DNA of 48,987 bases, from contig WHTA01000040.1 in assembly GCA_009379825.1 (NCBI GenBank), positions 1 to 48,987 on the forward strand, given 5' to 3'. Below the pieces are notes generated by a model. That model was given only the letters and a program-made list of their open reading frames with translations, searched no databases and had not been told where the DNA came from. Of this stretch, positions 17,697 through 26,031 are shown one piece after another (position 1 is the first letter of the stretch; every line of letters begins with the position of its first letter). Made by a program: the position numbers and the translations under genes. The stretch comes from Streptosporangiales bacterium. GTDB lineage: Bacteria > Actinomycetota > Actinomycetes > Streptosporangiales > WHST01.

Positions 17697-19054
17697 CCGG
17701 ACTCAACAAGGTCTTCGTCGCCAACCGCGGTGAGATCGCAGTACGGGTCATCGACGCCTGCGACCGACTCGGCATCGAGACCGTGCTCGGCGTGTCAGCG
17801 GCCGACAGGGACACGCTCGGCGCCCGCCGGGCCGGCCGCGCGTTCTGCATCGGCCCGGCCGCGGCGACCGGCAGCTACCTGAACCCACAGGCGATCGTCG
17901 CGGCGGCATTGGGCACCGGTTGCGACGCCGTGCATCCCGGGTACGGGTTCCTGGCCGAGCGGGCAGCGTTCCAGCGCCTCTGCACCGAGCACGGCCTTGT
18001 GTTCGTCGGTCCTAGCGCGGACGCGATCGAGGCGATGGGCGACAAGCTGCACAGCCGTGCGCTCGCTGCGGAAGCCGGGGTGCCGGTGCTCACCGGTTCG
18101 GTGAGCGTGCGGTCGGCCGCGCACGCCACCGAGCTCGCGGCCGACGTGGGTTATCCGTTCCTGTTCAAGGCAAGCGCGGGTGGCGGCGGCCGCGGCATGC
18201 GCGTCGTCGCCGAGCCCGATCAGGTCGCGCGGGCGTACGACAGCGCCACGGCGGAGGCGGAGAAGGCGTTCGGCGACGGCACCGCCTACCTGGAGCGCTA
18301 CCTCGACCGGGCCAGACACGTGGAGATCCAGGTGCTCGGCGACGGCAGCGGCAAGGCAATCCACCTCGGCGAACGTGAGTGCTCCGTCCAGCGCAGACAC
18401 CAGAAGCTGGTGGAGGAGGCACCGTCACCGATCGTCGACGCGGCGACGCGGGCGGCGATGGCCGACGCAGCCGTGAACCTCGCCGCCCATGTGCACTACC
18501 TCGGTGCCGGGACCGTCGAGTTCGTCGTCGACGAGCGCTCCGGCGAGTTCTTCTTCCTCGAGATGAACACCAGGATCCAGGTCGAGCACCCGGTGACGGA
18601 GATGGTCACCGGGGTCGACCTGGTGGCCGAACAGCTCAAGCTCGCCGCAGGCGAGCCGTTGCTGCCGCAGGAAGACGTGACCACCACCGGGCATGCCATC
18701 GAGTTCCGGGTGAACGCCGAGGACCCGGCCCGCGGTTTCCTGCCGGCGCCGGGCACACTCGACCGGTGGTCACCGCCCGCCGGCACGGGGATCCGGGTCG
18801 ACACCCACTGCTACCCGGGCTACACCGTGCCGCCGTACTACGACTCGTTACTGGCGAAGCTCATCGTGCACGGTCCCGACCGTGCGACGGCGATCGACCG
18901 TGCGGCAGCCGCGCTCGACGACTTCACCGTCGACGGGGTACGCACCACCCTGCCCTTCCACCAGGCCCTGCTGACGGAGCCGGCGTTCCTCGACGACGGC
19001 GTACACACCGGTTGGGTGGACGAGAACGCGGACAAGTGGAGCGCCTTGGTATGA
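17693..19054 (+). CDS. accC: Biotin carboxylase subunit
   Basis: A 453-residue ATP-grasp enzyme that carboxylates biotin. It starts with VFVANRGEIAVRVIDAC. It has GYGFLAE, the glycine-rich ATP loop KASAGGGGRGM, ERYLDRARHVEIQVLGD, ECSVQRRHQKLVEEAPSP and FLEMNTRIQVEHPVTE with the catalytic Glu and Arg residues. Length equals a stand-alone AccC without a fused biotinyl domain. The GTG start overlaps the carrier stop and its own TGA overlaps the carboxyltransferase ATG. Confidence 0.92.
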   Translation: MTGLNKVFVANRGEIAVRVIDACDRLGIETVLGVSAADRDTLGARRAGRAFCIGPAAATGSYLNPQAIVAAALGTGCDAVHPGYGFLAERAAFQRLCTEHGLVFVGPSADAIEAMGDKLHSRALAAEAGVPVLTGSVSVRSAAHATELAADVGYPFLFKASAGGGGRGMRVVAEPDQVARAYDSATAEAEKAFGDGTAYLERYLDRARHVEIQVLGDGSGKAIHLGERECSVQRRHQKLVEEAPSPIVDAATRAAMADAAVNLAAHVHYLGAGTVEFVVDERSGEFFFLEMNTRIQVEHPVTEMVTGVDLVAEQLKLAAGEPLLPQEDVTTTGHAIEFRVNAEDPARGFLPAPGTLDRWSPPAGTGIRVDTHCYPGYTVPPYYDSLLAKLIVHGPDRATAIDRAAAALDDFTVDGVRTTLPFHQALLTEPAFLDDGVHTGWVDENADKWSALV

Positions 19055-20541
19055 GAGAGATCCGGATCATCGACACCACGCTGCGCGACGGACCGCAGTG
19101 CCTGTGGGCGACACGGATAACCACGCCGATGATGCTCCCGATCGCGCAGCGGCTGGACAGTCTCGGCTTGGAGTCGATCGACCTGGCAGGCGCGATCCAG
19201 TTCGACGTGTGCGTGCGTTACCTGCGCGAGGACCCGTGGGAACGGGTGCGCCTGATGCGGTCGAAGGTGGTGGACACCCCGCTGCGTGCGCTGGTACGTA
19301 GCAAGAACCTGATCAGCTTCGACCTGGTGCCCGATGACATCATCGCGCTGTGGGTCGACCGCTTGTACCACAACGGTTTCCGGGTAATCGGTGCGTTCGA
19401 CGGCCTCAACGACATGGACAACGTGTTGTTCACCGTCAGCCGGGCGAAGGAGCTCGGCGCGCAGACCTTCGGCGCACTCGCGTTCTCGGAGAGCCCGGTG
19501 CACACCGACGACCTCTACGTACAGAAGGCGAAGCTGCTCGTCGACAGCGGCGTGGTCGACACGGTGATGCTGAAGGACGCCGGTGGTCTGCTCACCCCGG
19601 ACCGGATACGTACGCTCGTGCCGGCGCTGAAAGGCGTGCTCGGTGACATCCCGCTGGAGATCCACAGCCACTGCCTGACCGGCCTCGCGCCGCTGGTCTA
19701 CCTGGAGGCCGCCCGGCTGGGTGCCGACCAGCTGCACTGCTCGATCTGGCCGCTGGCCAGCGGCGCGGCACAACCGTCCAGCCAGCAGCTGATGCACAAC
19801 CTGCCGAGCGTGGACTGCTACGCCCCGCTCGACGCGGACGGTATCGCGGAGATCAGCGACCACTTCCTCCGCATCGCGCAGGCCGAGGGCAAACCGGTGG
19901 GCCAGCCACTCGACTACGACGCGTTCCACTTCAAACACCAGGTGCCGGGCGGCATGCTCTCCAACCTGAAGTTCCAGCTCGAGCAGGCCGGCATCCCCGA
20001 ACGCTTCGACGAGGTGCTCGAGGAGTGCGCGGTGGTGCGTGAAGAGCTCGGCTGGCCGATCATGATCACGCCGTTCGCGCAACTCGTCGGCACGCAGGCG
20101 GTGTTCAACGTCGTACACGGCAAGCGCTACCACGTGGTACCTGATGAGGTGAAGAAGTACGCGCTCGGCCACTACGGCGACCTGCCGGCTCCCGTGTATC
20201 CCGACGTGCTCGACCGGATCGTCGCCCGTGGCTCGTCGCGGATCCCAACCAAACCACCACCACTCGAACCGGCCGTCGAGCGGCTGCGCACGCAGTATCC
20301 GGGCGTCAGCGACGAGCACCGGTTGCTGTACTTCATGTTCGCCGGCTCCCAGGTCGACGACATGCGCGCGGCCGGCCCGATGGCCACGCAGTGGCGGCCG
20401 CCGCGGCACCCGGTCGTGGAGCTGGTCGACGAGCTCGCCAATCGTCCGCAGGTGGAGTACGTCAAGGTCAGCAAGGGCGATCTCCGGTTCGAGGCACGGG
20501 CAACGACGACTCCGGGAGAGGTCGCCGATGCGTCCAGCTGA
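19051..20541 (+). CDS. Carboxyltransferase subunit of the PycB/OadA (HMGL-like) type, divergent
   Basis: A 496-residue protein with an HMGL-like TIM barrel (about 1-280) and the conserved PYC_OADA carboxylase domain (about 290-480). It opens DTTLRDGPQCLWATR where PycB and OadA read DTTLRDxHQSLxATR. The carbamylated Lys is retained in VMLKDAGGLLTP and the metal-binding His pair in IHSHCLTGLA. Several active-site neighbours differ: the usual E-x-W-G-G-A-T-F is IDLAGAIQF and the usual FRVFDALND is IGAFDGLND. The acceptor may therefore not be pyruvate. With the BCCP and biotin carboxylase it forms a three-polypeptide biotin-dependent carboxylase, or a decarboxylase run in reverse. Confidence 0.8.
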   Translation: MREIRIIDTTLRDGPQCLWATRITTPMMLPIAQRLDSLGLESIDLAGAIQFDVCVRYLREDPWERVRLMRSKVVDTPLRALVRSKNLISFDLVPDDIIALWVDRLYHNGFRVIGAFDGLNDMDNVLFTVSRAKELGAQTFGALAFSESPVHTDDLYVQKAKLLVDSGVVDTVMLKDAGGLLTPDRIRTLVPALKGVLGDIPLEIHSHCLTGLAPLVYLEAARLGADQLHCSIWPLASGAAQPSSQQLMHNLPSVDCYAPLDADGIAEISDHFLRIAQAEGKPVGQPLDYDAFHFKHQVPGGMLSNLKFQLEQAGIPERFDEVLEECAVVREELGWPIMITPFAQLVGTQAVFNVVHGKRYHVVPDEVKKYALGHYGDLPAPVYPDVLDRIVARGSSRIPTKPPPLEPAVERLRTQYPGVSDEHRLLYFMFAGSQVDDMRAAGPMATQWRPPRHPVVELVDELANRPQVEYVKVSKGDLRFEARATTTPGEVADASS

Positions 20542-22654
20542 CGACCTGAGCAGACTGCTGAACCCGCGTGCCGTCGCCGTCGTCGGGGCGTCGGAGAACC
20601 CCGCGCGCATCGGCGGCCAACCGGTGCGCGCGTTGAAAGAGTTCGGTTTCGCCGGTGAGGTGCACCCGGTGAACCCGCGGTACGAGACGCTGCAGGGGTT
20701 GCAGTGCTACCCGAACGTCACGGCGGTGCCGCTGCCGTGCGACGTCGCACTCGTCGCACTGCCCGCACCGCTGGTACCCGGCGTCATCACCGAGTGTGGC
20801 AAGGCGGAGATCCCGTTCGCCATCGTGCTGAGCGCGGGCTTCGAGGAGGTCGGCGAGGACGGCGAGCAGCTGCAGGCCGATCTGGACGAGGCGATCCGCA
20901 CCAGCGGTGTGCGCGTCGTCGGGCCGAACTGCCAGGGCATCCTCAGCCCGCGGCACCAGGTCTACGCCGGCTTCGGCGCGATCTTCACCGAACCCGGCCT
21001 GTCGAGCGGGCCGATCGCGATGGTCACCCAGAGCGGCGGCTTCGGCTACGCCGTCATGGGGCTGGCCGAGCGCGCCGGCATCGGCTTCGACTACGTCGTC
21101 TCCACCGGCAACGAGACCGACGTCGACGCGCTGGACGTGCTGGCGGACCTGCTCGAGCGCGACGAGGTCGAGGTGCTCGCGGTCTACCTGGAGGGCGTGC
21201 GCGACGGCCGCCGGCTCGCCGAGCTCGGCGACCGCGCGCTGGAGCTCGGCAAGCCGATCGTCGTCTGGAAGGTCGGCAACTCGGCGCCGGGCAGGCAGGC
21301 GGCCGCGTCGCACACGGCGAATCTCACGGCGGCACCGGAGATGTACCGCGCGGTGTTCACCGAAGGCGGCTTCGTCGAGGTGCGTGACGTGGACGACCTG
21401 GTCGACGTGGCGCGAGCGGTGCTGCAGCGCAAGCGGGCCCGCGGGCCGCACACTGCCGTGCTCTCCATCTCAGGCGGCGCTGGTGTGCTGCTCGCGGACC
21501 GCTGTGAGGAGGCGGGGCTGCAGCTGGCCGCGCTCTCCGCGGAGACCACGGAAGCGCTGCGGGCCACGCTGCCGGCGTTCAGCTCGCTGCGCAACCCGGT
21601 CGACCTCACCGCGCAGATCTTCAACCAGCCGGACTGCCTGCACTCGGTGCTGACAGCCGTGCTCGCCGACCCCGGCGTGGACCAGGTGATCCTGTACAAC
21701 GCGTCGATCCAGGGTGCGCTCGCCGACCAGCTGGCCGCCGAGGTCGTCGCTTCCGTCGACGGCAGCGACAAGCCGCTGTTCCTCGGCTGGAGCGCTCCGC
21801 CGGAGCACATCGCGGCGGCTCTCGCCGTGCTCCACGACCATCGGGTGCCGTGGTACCCGACGCCCGGCAGGGCCGCATACGCGGCCGGCAAGCTGCTCGA
21901 GTTCACAGCGAAGGCCCAGCGCGGCGTACGCCGGTTGCCCGACGGCCGCCCGACGCCGCAGCCGGTCGACATCCGTCCCGGTGAGCGGGTGCTCGGCGAG
22001 CACCGCACGAAGCAGGCGCTCGCCGACTACGGTGTGCCGGTGGTACGCGAGGCGCTACTCACACCCGCTGACATCGAGGCACTCACCGAGCCGCCGTTGC
22101 CGTTCCCGCTCGCGGTGAAGGTGGAGTCGCCCGACCTGCCGCACAAGTCGGAGGCGGGTGCCGTACGGCTCGGCATCCGCGACCTCGACGAGCTCAAGGT
22201 GGCCGCACGCACCGTCGTCGACAACGCGAGAGCGTACGCGCCGGAGGCACATGTCGACGGTGTGCTCGTGCAGGAGACCGCCACCGGCACCGAGCTGTTC
22301 GTCGGTGTGGTGGACGACGCGTTCTTCGGTCCCACCGTCGCCGTCGGCCTGGGCGGCGTACTCGTCGAGGTGATGGGCGACGTCACGCACCGGATGGCGC
22401 CGTTCGGTCCCGAGACCGCACGCGACATGCTCGCGGAGCTGCGCGGCGCGGCGGTGCTGCGCGGCGCGCGCGGCAAGCCGGCGGCAGACCTGGACGTGCT
22501 CTCCGACGTGCTGGCGAGGATCTCCTGGTTCGCGGCCGACCACACCGGCGACTTCACCGAGCTCGACGTCAACCCGCTCTTCGTCGACGGCGACCGGGTC
22601 GTCGCCGCCGACGCGCTGCTCGTGCTGCCTGATGGGGAGAGGAGTACCCGGTGA
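20528..22654 (+). CDS. NDP-forming acyl-CoA synthetase (acetate-CoA ligase ADP-forming family)
   Basis: A 708-residue single-chain enzyme. It has an N-terminal CoA-binding domain starting LLNPRAVAVVGASENPARIG, succinyl-CoA-ligase-like domains with VGPNCQGI, TQSGGFGYA and the phospho-His segment AASHTANLT, and a C-terminal ATP-grasp domain (LGEHRTKQALADYGVPVVRE, KVESPDLPHKSEAGAV, FTELDVNPL). The family reversibly couples acyl-CoA and NDP to acid and NTP. It overlaps the carboxyltransferase by 14 nt and has a GGGAGAGG site. Here it may activate the imported acid or conserve energy from the final CoA ester. Confidence 0.88.
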   Translation: MRPADDLSRLLNPRAVAVVGASENPARIGGQPVRALKEFGFAGEVHPVNPRYETLQGLQCYPNVTAVPLPCDVALVALPAPLVPGVITECGKAEIPFAIVLSAGFEEVGEDGEQLQADLDEAIRTSGVRVVGPNCQGILSPRHQVYAGFGAIFTEPGLSSGPIAMVTQSGGFGYAVMGLAERAGIGFDYVVSTGNETDVDALDVLADLLERDEVEVLAVYLEGVRDGRRLAELGDRALELGKPIVVWKVGNSAPGRQAAASHTANLTAAPEMYRAVFTEGGFVEVRDVDDLVDVARAVLQRKRARGPHTAVLSISGGAGVLLADRCEEAGLQLAALSAETTEALRATLPAFSSLRNPVDLTAQIFNQPDCLHSVLTAVLADPGVDQVILYNASIQGALADQLAAEVVASVDGSDKPLFLGWSAPPEHIAAALAVLHDHRVPWYPTPGRAAYAAGKLLEFTAKAQRGVRRLPDGRPTPQPVDIRPGERVLGEHRTKQALADYGVPVVREALLTPADIEALTEPPLPFPLAVKVESPDLPHKSEAGAVRLGIRDLDELKVAARTVVDNARAYAPEAHVDGVLVQETATGTELFVGVVDDAFFGPTVAVGLGGVLVEVMGDVTHRMAPFGPETARDMLAELRGAAVLRGARGKPAADLDVLSDVLARISWFAADHTGDFTELDVNPLFVDGDRVVAADALLVLPDGERSTR

Positions 22655-23028
22655 CCGACACCGCGCCGTACGAGACGTTCCGTGAGTATTGTCGCCGGGG
22701 CAAGCTCGGCCACCAGGAGACGACGGACGGCACGCCCGTCTTCTTTCCGCGCGTGCTCGCGCCGGGCAGCGGGGACACCGAGCTGCGCTGGCGGGAGGCC
22801 AGCGGGCACGGCACCGTGTACTCGACGACGACGGCGCGCCCGCGCGGCGGTGAGCCGTACAACATCGCGCTGGTCGACCTGGACGAGGGTTTCCGGATGA
22901 TGAGCAAGGTCGTCGACGTGGAGCCGGACGCCGTAGCGATCGGCATGCGGGTGACGATGCGGATGGAGTCACTGGACGTCGACGGTGAGCCGTGGCCGGT
23001 GTTCGCGCCGACGGAGGCCGCCACATGA
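22651..23028 (+). CDS. DUF35 OB-fold protein lacking the zinc ribbon
   Basis: A 125-residue protein of the DUF35 type, which normally partners SCP-x/lipid-transfer-like thiolases. The C-terminal OB fold is clear (SGHGTVYSTTTARPRG, YNIALVDLDEGFRMMSKVV, GMRVTMRM). The N-terminal rubredoxin-like zinc ribbon, usually two CxxC pairs around F-P-P-R, is present in outline (VFFPRVLAPGSGDTELRW) but has no cysteines in the metal positions. It lies directly before the thiolase-like gene, coupled by ATGA, as expected for a functional pair. Confidence 0.82.
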   Translation: MTDTAPYETFREYCRRGKLGHQETTDGTPVFFPRVLAPGSGDTELRWREASGHGTVYSTTTARPRGGEPYNIALVDLDEGFRMMSKVVDVEPDAVAIGMRVTMRMESLDVDGEPWPVFAPTEAAT

Positions 23029-24170
23029 CCCGGGGCAGCGTGGCGATCGTCGGCGCGGCGGAGTCCGACCTCGGTGAAGTAGCGCAGGGCACCACCCCGG
23101 CAGACCTGATGGCACAGGCGACCCATCGCGCGCTGGCGGACGCCGGCCTCACGCTCGGCGACGTCGACGCGCTGTTCGCCTCGTCGACCCAGTTGTCGAT
23201 GGCGACGCTGAACCTCGGCGAGTACCTGGGCGTGCAACCGCGGTACACCGACTCCACGCAGATCGGCGGATCGTCGTTCGTCGCCCACCTACAGCACGCG
23301 CAGGCCGCCATCGAGACCGGCCGCGCCGAGGTCGCGCTGATCGCGCACGGGAGTACCCAGCGGTCGCAGGGCAGATCTGCGGCCGCACCGCAGGAGCTCA
23401 GCCCGTACGAGGCGCCATATCGTCCGATGCTGCCGGTCACCGCGTACGCGCTGGCAGCAGCGAGACACATGCACGACTACGGCACGACCAGGGAGCAGCT
23501 GGCCGAGGTCGCCGTCGCCGCGAGGGCGTGGGCCGCACTCAACCCCGTTGCCTGGCAACGGAAACCGCTCACCGTCGACGACGTACTCGACGCACCGCAG
23601 GTGTGCTCGCCGCTTGGCATCAGGGACTGCTGCCTGGTCACCGACGGTGGGGGTGCGGTGGTGCTGACGAGCGCGGCTCGGGCACGCGACCTCGCGCGGC
23701 CGCCTGTCTATCTGCTCGGTGCCGGCGAGGCACACACCCACAGGCACATCTCGAGCATGCCGTCGCTGACCGAGACGGCTGCCGTGCAGTCAGGTGCGGC
23801 CGCGTTCGCGCAAGCCGGCCTGCGACCGGCGGACGTCGACGTGGTGGAGCTCTACGACGCGTTCACCATCACCCCTGTCCTGTTCCTGGAAGACCTTGGT
23901 TTCTGCGCCAACGGCGAGGGCGGCGCGTTCGTCTCCGGTGGCAGGATCGCGCCCGGTGGCGAGTTCCCGCTCAACACCAACGGTGGCGGGCTCTCGTACT
24001 GCCATCCGGGCATGTACGGCCTACTGCTCATCGTCGAGGCGGTGCGGCAGCTGCGCGGCGACAGCGGGGACCGCCAGGTCGCCGACTGTGATGTCGCGCT
24101 CGTCCACGGCAACGGGGGCGTGCTGTCCAGCCAGTGCACGGCACTGCTCGGCGCGGAGGCGACCAGGTGA
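23025..24170 (+). CDS. Thiolase-like protein of the SCP-x/lipid-transfer family
   Basis: A 381-residue thiolase-fold protein with VAIVGAAESDLG at the N-terminus and a C-terminal VDVVELYDAFTITPVLFLEDLG, GGGLSYCHPGMYGLLLIVEAVRQLRG and HGNGG. The nucleophile region reads DSTQIGGSSFVAHL; the usual Cys of the acyl-transfer site is Ser or absent. This is seen in DUF35-associated thiolase-like proteins, which may act as retro-aldolases, thioesterase-like enzymes or thiolases with other residues. The conserved His survives. Function in the pathway, probably C-C cleavage or CoA acyl handling, is unproven. Confidence 0.82.
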   Translation: MTRGSVAIVGAAESDLGEVAQGTTPADLMAQATHRALADAGLTLGDVDALFASSTQLSMATLNLGEYLGVQPRYTDSTQIGGSSFVAHLQHAQAAIETGRAEVALIAHGSTQRSQGRSAAAPQELSPYEAPYRPMLPVTAYALAAARHMHDYGTTREQLAEVAVAARAWAALNPVAWQRKPLTVDDVLDAPQVCSPLGIRDCCLVTDGGGAVVLTSAARARDLARPPVYLLGAGEAHTHRHISSMPSLTETAAVQSGAAAFAQAGLRPADVDVVELYDAFTITPVLFLEDLGFCANGEGGAFVSGGRIAPGGEFPLNTNGGGLSYCHPGMYGLLLIVEAVRQLRGDSGDRQVADCDVALVHGNGGVLSSQCTALLGAEATR

Positions 24171-24910
24171 CCGCAGCATCCATCGCCGTGGTCACCGGCG
24201 CCGCCCGCGGCATCGGCCGCGCGGTCACCAGGCGGTTGGTCGCCGCGGGCTCGCGTGTCGTCGCCGTCGACCTCGACGCGAGAGGACTCGACCAGCTCGC
24301 GCAGCAGCTGCCCGCCGAGTCGGTGCGGGTCGTCCCGGCGGACGTCTCGACCGCCGAGGGCGTCGCGAGCTACGTCGATGCCGCGGTGGACGAGTTCGGC
24401 GGCATCGACGTGTTCCACAACAACGCCGGCATCGAGGGCACCGTGGCGACCCTGGATGAGTCCGACGTCGACGCGTTCGATCGGGTGATGCGGGTCAACG
24501 TCCGCGGCGTGTATCTCGGTCTGCATGCTGTTCTGCAGGTGATGCGGGCGCGGGGACGGGGCGCGGTGGTCAACACCGCGTCGGTAGCCGGCCTGCGTGG
24601 CCGGGTCGGGCTCGGTCCGTACGTCGCGTCCAAGCACGCGGTGCTCGGTCTCACGCGAACCGCCGCCCTCGAGGCCGCCGAGTACGGGGTGCGGGTGAAC
24701 GCGGTGTGTCCCGGCCCGGTCCGTACGGAGATGATCGAGCGGATCGACGCGTCCGCACTGCGTGCCGGCGAGGGCGTAGGCACGTCGACACTGTGCCGCT
24801 ACGGCACCGCCGACGAGGTCGCCGCGGTGGTCTGCTGGCTGCTCGGCGACGAGTCGGCGTTCGTGACCGGCGGTGCCTACCCGGTCGACGGCGGCCGCAC
24901 CGCCGTCTGA
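24167..24910 (+). CDS. Short-chain dehydrogenase/reductase, last gene of the carboxylase operon
   Basis: A 247-residue classical SDR with TGAARGIGRA, VVAVDLDARG (Asp favouring NAD), HNNAGIEG, the Ser in VVNTASVAGL and the YVASKHA catalytic pair. The C-terminus FVTGGAYPVDGG is canonical. The GTG start overlaps the thiolase stop by 4 nt. The last 34 bp overlap the end of the convergent HIBADH-type gene. Its role differs from that of the first SDR in the operon, but neither substrate can be inferred. Confidence 0.87.
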   Translation: MTAASIAVVTGAARGIGRAVTRRLVAAGSRVVAVDLDARGLDQLAQQLPAESVRVVPADVSTAEGVASYVDAAVDEFGGIDVFHNNAGIEGTVATLDESDVDAFDRVMRVNVRGVYLGLHAVLQVMRARGRGAVVNTASVAGLRGRVGLGPYVASKHAVLGLTRTAALEAAEYGVRVNAVCPGPVRTEMIERIDASALRAGEGVGTSTLCRYGTADEVAAVVCWLLGDESAFVTGGAYPVDGGRTAV

Positions 24911-26031
24911 CCACACCTGAGTGTGGATGCGACGTGTTGGCTGGTGCCGCTGCTTGCGGCGATCATCGCCAGGGCTACTTCTGGGGGTATGCCGTACGCC
25001 TCGATGGCGGCGACTACGTCGTCGAGGGCGGTGCGGTTCACCTGGGACAGGTCGGCGTCGGCCTTGGCCAGGTAGGTGGGGTCGGTGTGTGCCTCGTCGG
25101 GGTCGGGAGGGCCGGCGGCCGCCTGTGCTGCGCGTGCGGCCTCGGCAGCCGGGGCGCCGGCGCGCATGGCCAGCTGGAAGGGCACCAGGCGCATGTTGTC
25201 GGCCGGGGCGAGGCCGGCCGCGCACGCCTGGTCGTACACGGCGAGCGCGTTCGACGCGGCCGGTGCGGGTACGCCGAGCTCGCTGCCGAGCTCCAGCGAC
25301 AGCGCCAGGTCCTTGCGCATCAGGCCGGTGGTGAACTTCGAGTCGTACGTGCCGGTGAGCACGAACTTCGGGAAGTGGTTCGAGGTGAGGTACGTGCGCG
25401 CCTGCCCGTCGTCGAACGCCGCGACCGCTGCGGCGACCGACATCCCGTCATTGCGCGCCCGCCACAGCGTCTCCGTTAGCGCCACCTGGTGCGCGGCCAT
25501 CAGCTGCATGTTCCACAGCTTCACCGCGTGCCCGGTACCGATGTCGCCGACGCGGGCGATGTCCGTCGCGAACGTACGCAGCAACGGCAGCACGGCCCGG
25601 TAGGTCTCCTCCGAGCCACCGACCATCGCCGACAGCGTGCCCTGCTCGGCGGCCGGCACACCGCGGCTGACCGGCACGTCCAGCAGGTACCCACCGCGCT
25701 CGGCCAGCGCGTCGGCGACGGCAGCCGTGACACTGGGCAGCGACGTCGTGGTGTCGATCAGCACCATCCCAGGGCGGGCGGCGGCGACCATGCCGTCCGC
25801 GCCCAGGCAGACCTCACGTACGGCGTGGTGGTCGGTGACACAGGTGACCACGACGTGGCACCGCTCGGCCAGCTCGGCGATCGTGTCCACCACGCTTATG
25901 TCGTCGGTCGCGAGGCTGGCGAGCGCGGTCGCGTCGATGTCATACGCCCATACGTCGTAGCCACCTCCGCGCAGCCGCCTGGCCAACCGGGAACCGAGCT
26001 CGCCGACCCCGATGACACCCACCGTGGTCAT
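24877..26031 (-). CDS. 3-hydroxyisobutyrate dehydrogenase-family oxidoreductase with C-terminal extension
   Basis: A 384-residue beta-hydroxyacid dehydrogenase. The NAD(P) motif is GVIGVGELGSRLARRL, the substrate loop DVPVSRGVPAAEQGTLS, and the catalytic Lys lies in GTGHAVKLWNMQ. The usual family length is about 290-300, and about 80 residues follow the all-helical C-terminal domain. That extension begins with an Ala-rich stretch and a TDPTYLAKADADLSQ segment. ATG overlaps the ThDP-enzyme stop. It is the last gene of the operon and ends inside the convergent SDR gene. It likely interconverts a 3-hydroxy acid and a semialdehyde. Confidence 0.85.
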   Translation of the reverse strand: MTTVGVIGVGELGSRLARRLRGGGYDVWAYDIDATALASLATDDISVVDTIAELAERCHVVVTCVTDHHAVREVCLGADGMVAAARPGMVLIDTTTSLPSVTAAVADALAERGGYLLDVPVSRGVPAAEQGTLSAMVGGSEETYRAVLPLLRTFATDIARVGDIGTGHAVKLWNMQLMAAHQVALTETLWRARNDGMSVAAAVAAFDDGQARTYLTSNHFPKFVLTGTYDSKFTTGLMRKDLALSLELGSELGVPAPAASNALAVYDQACAAGLAPADNMRLVPFQLAMRAGAPAAEAARAAQAAAGPPDPDEAHTDPTYLAKADADLSQVNRTALDDVVAAIEAYGIPPEVALAMIAASSGTSQHVASTLRCGQTAVRPPSTG

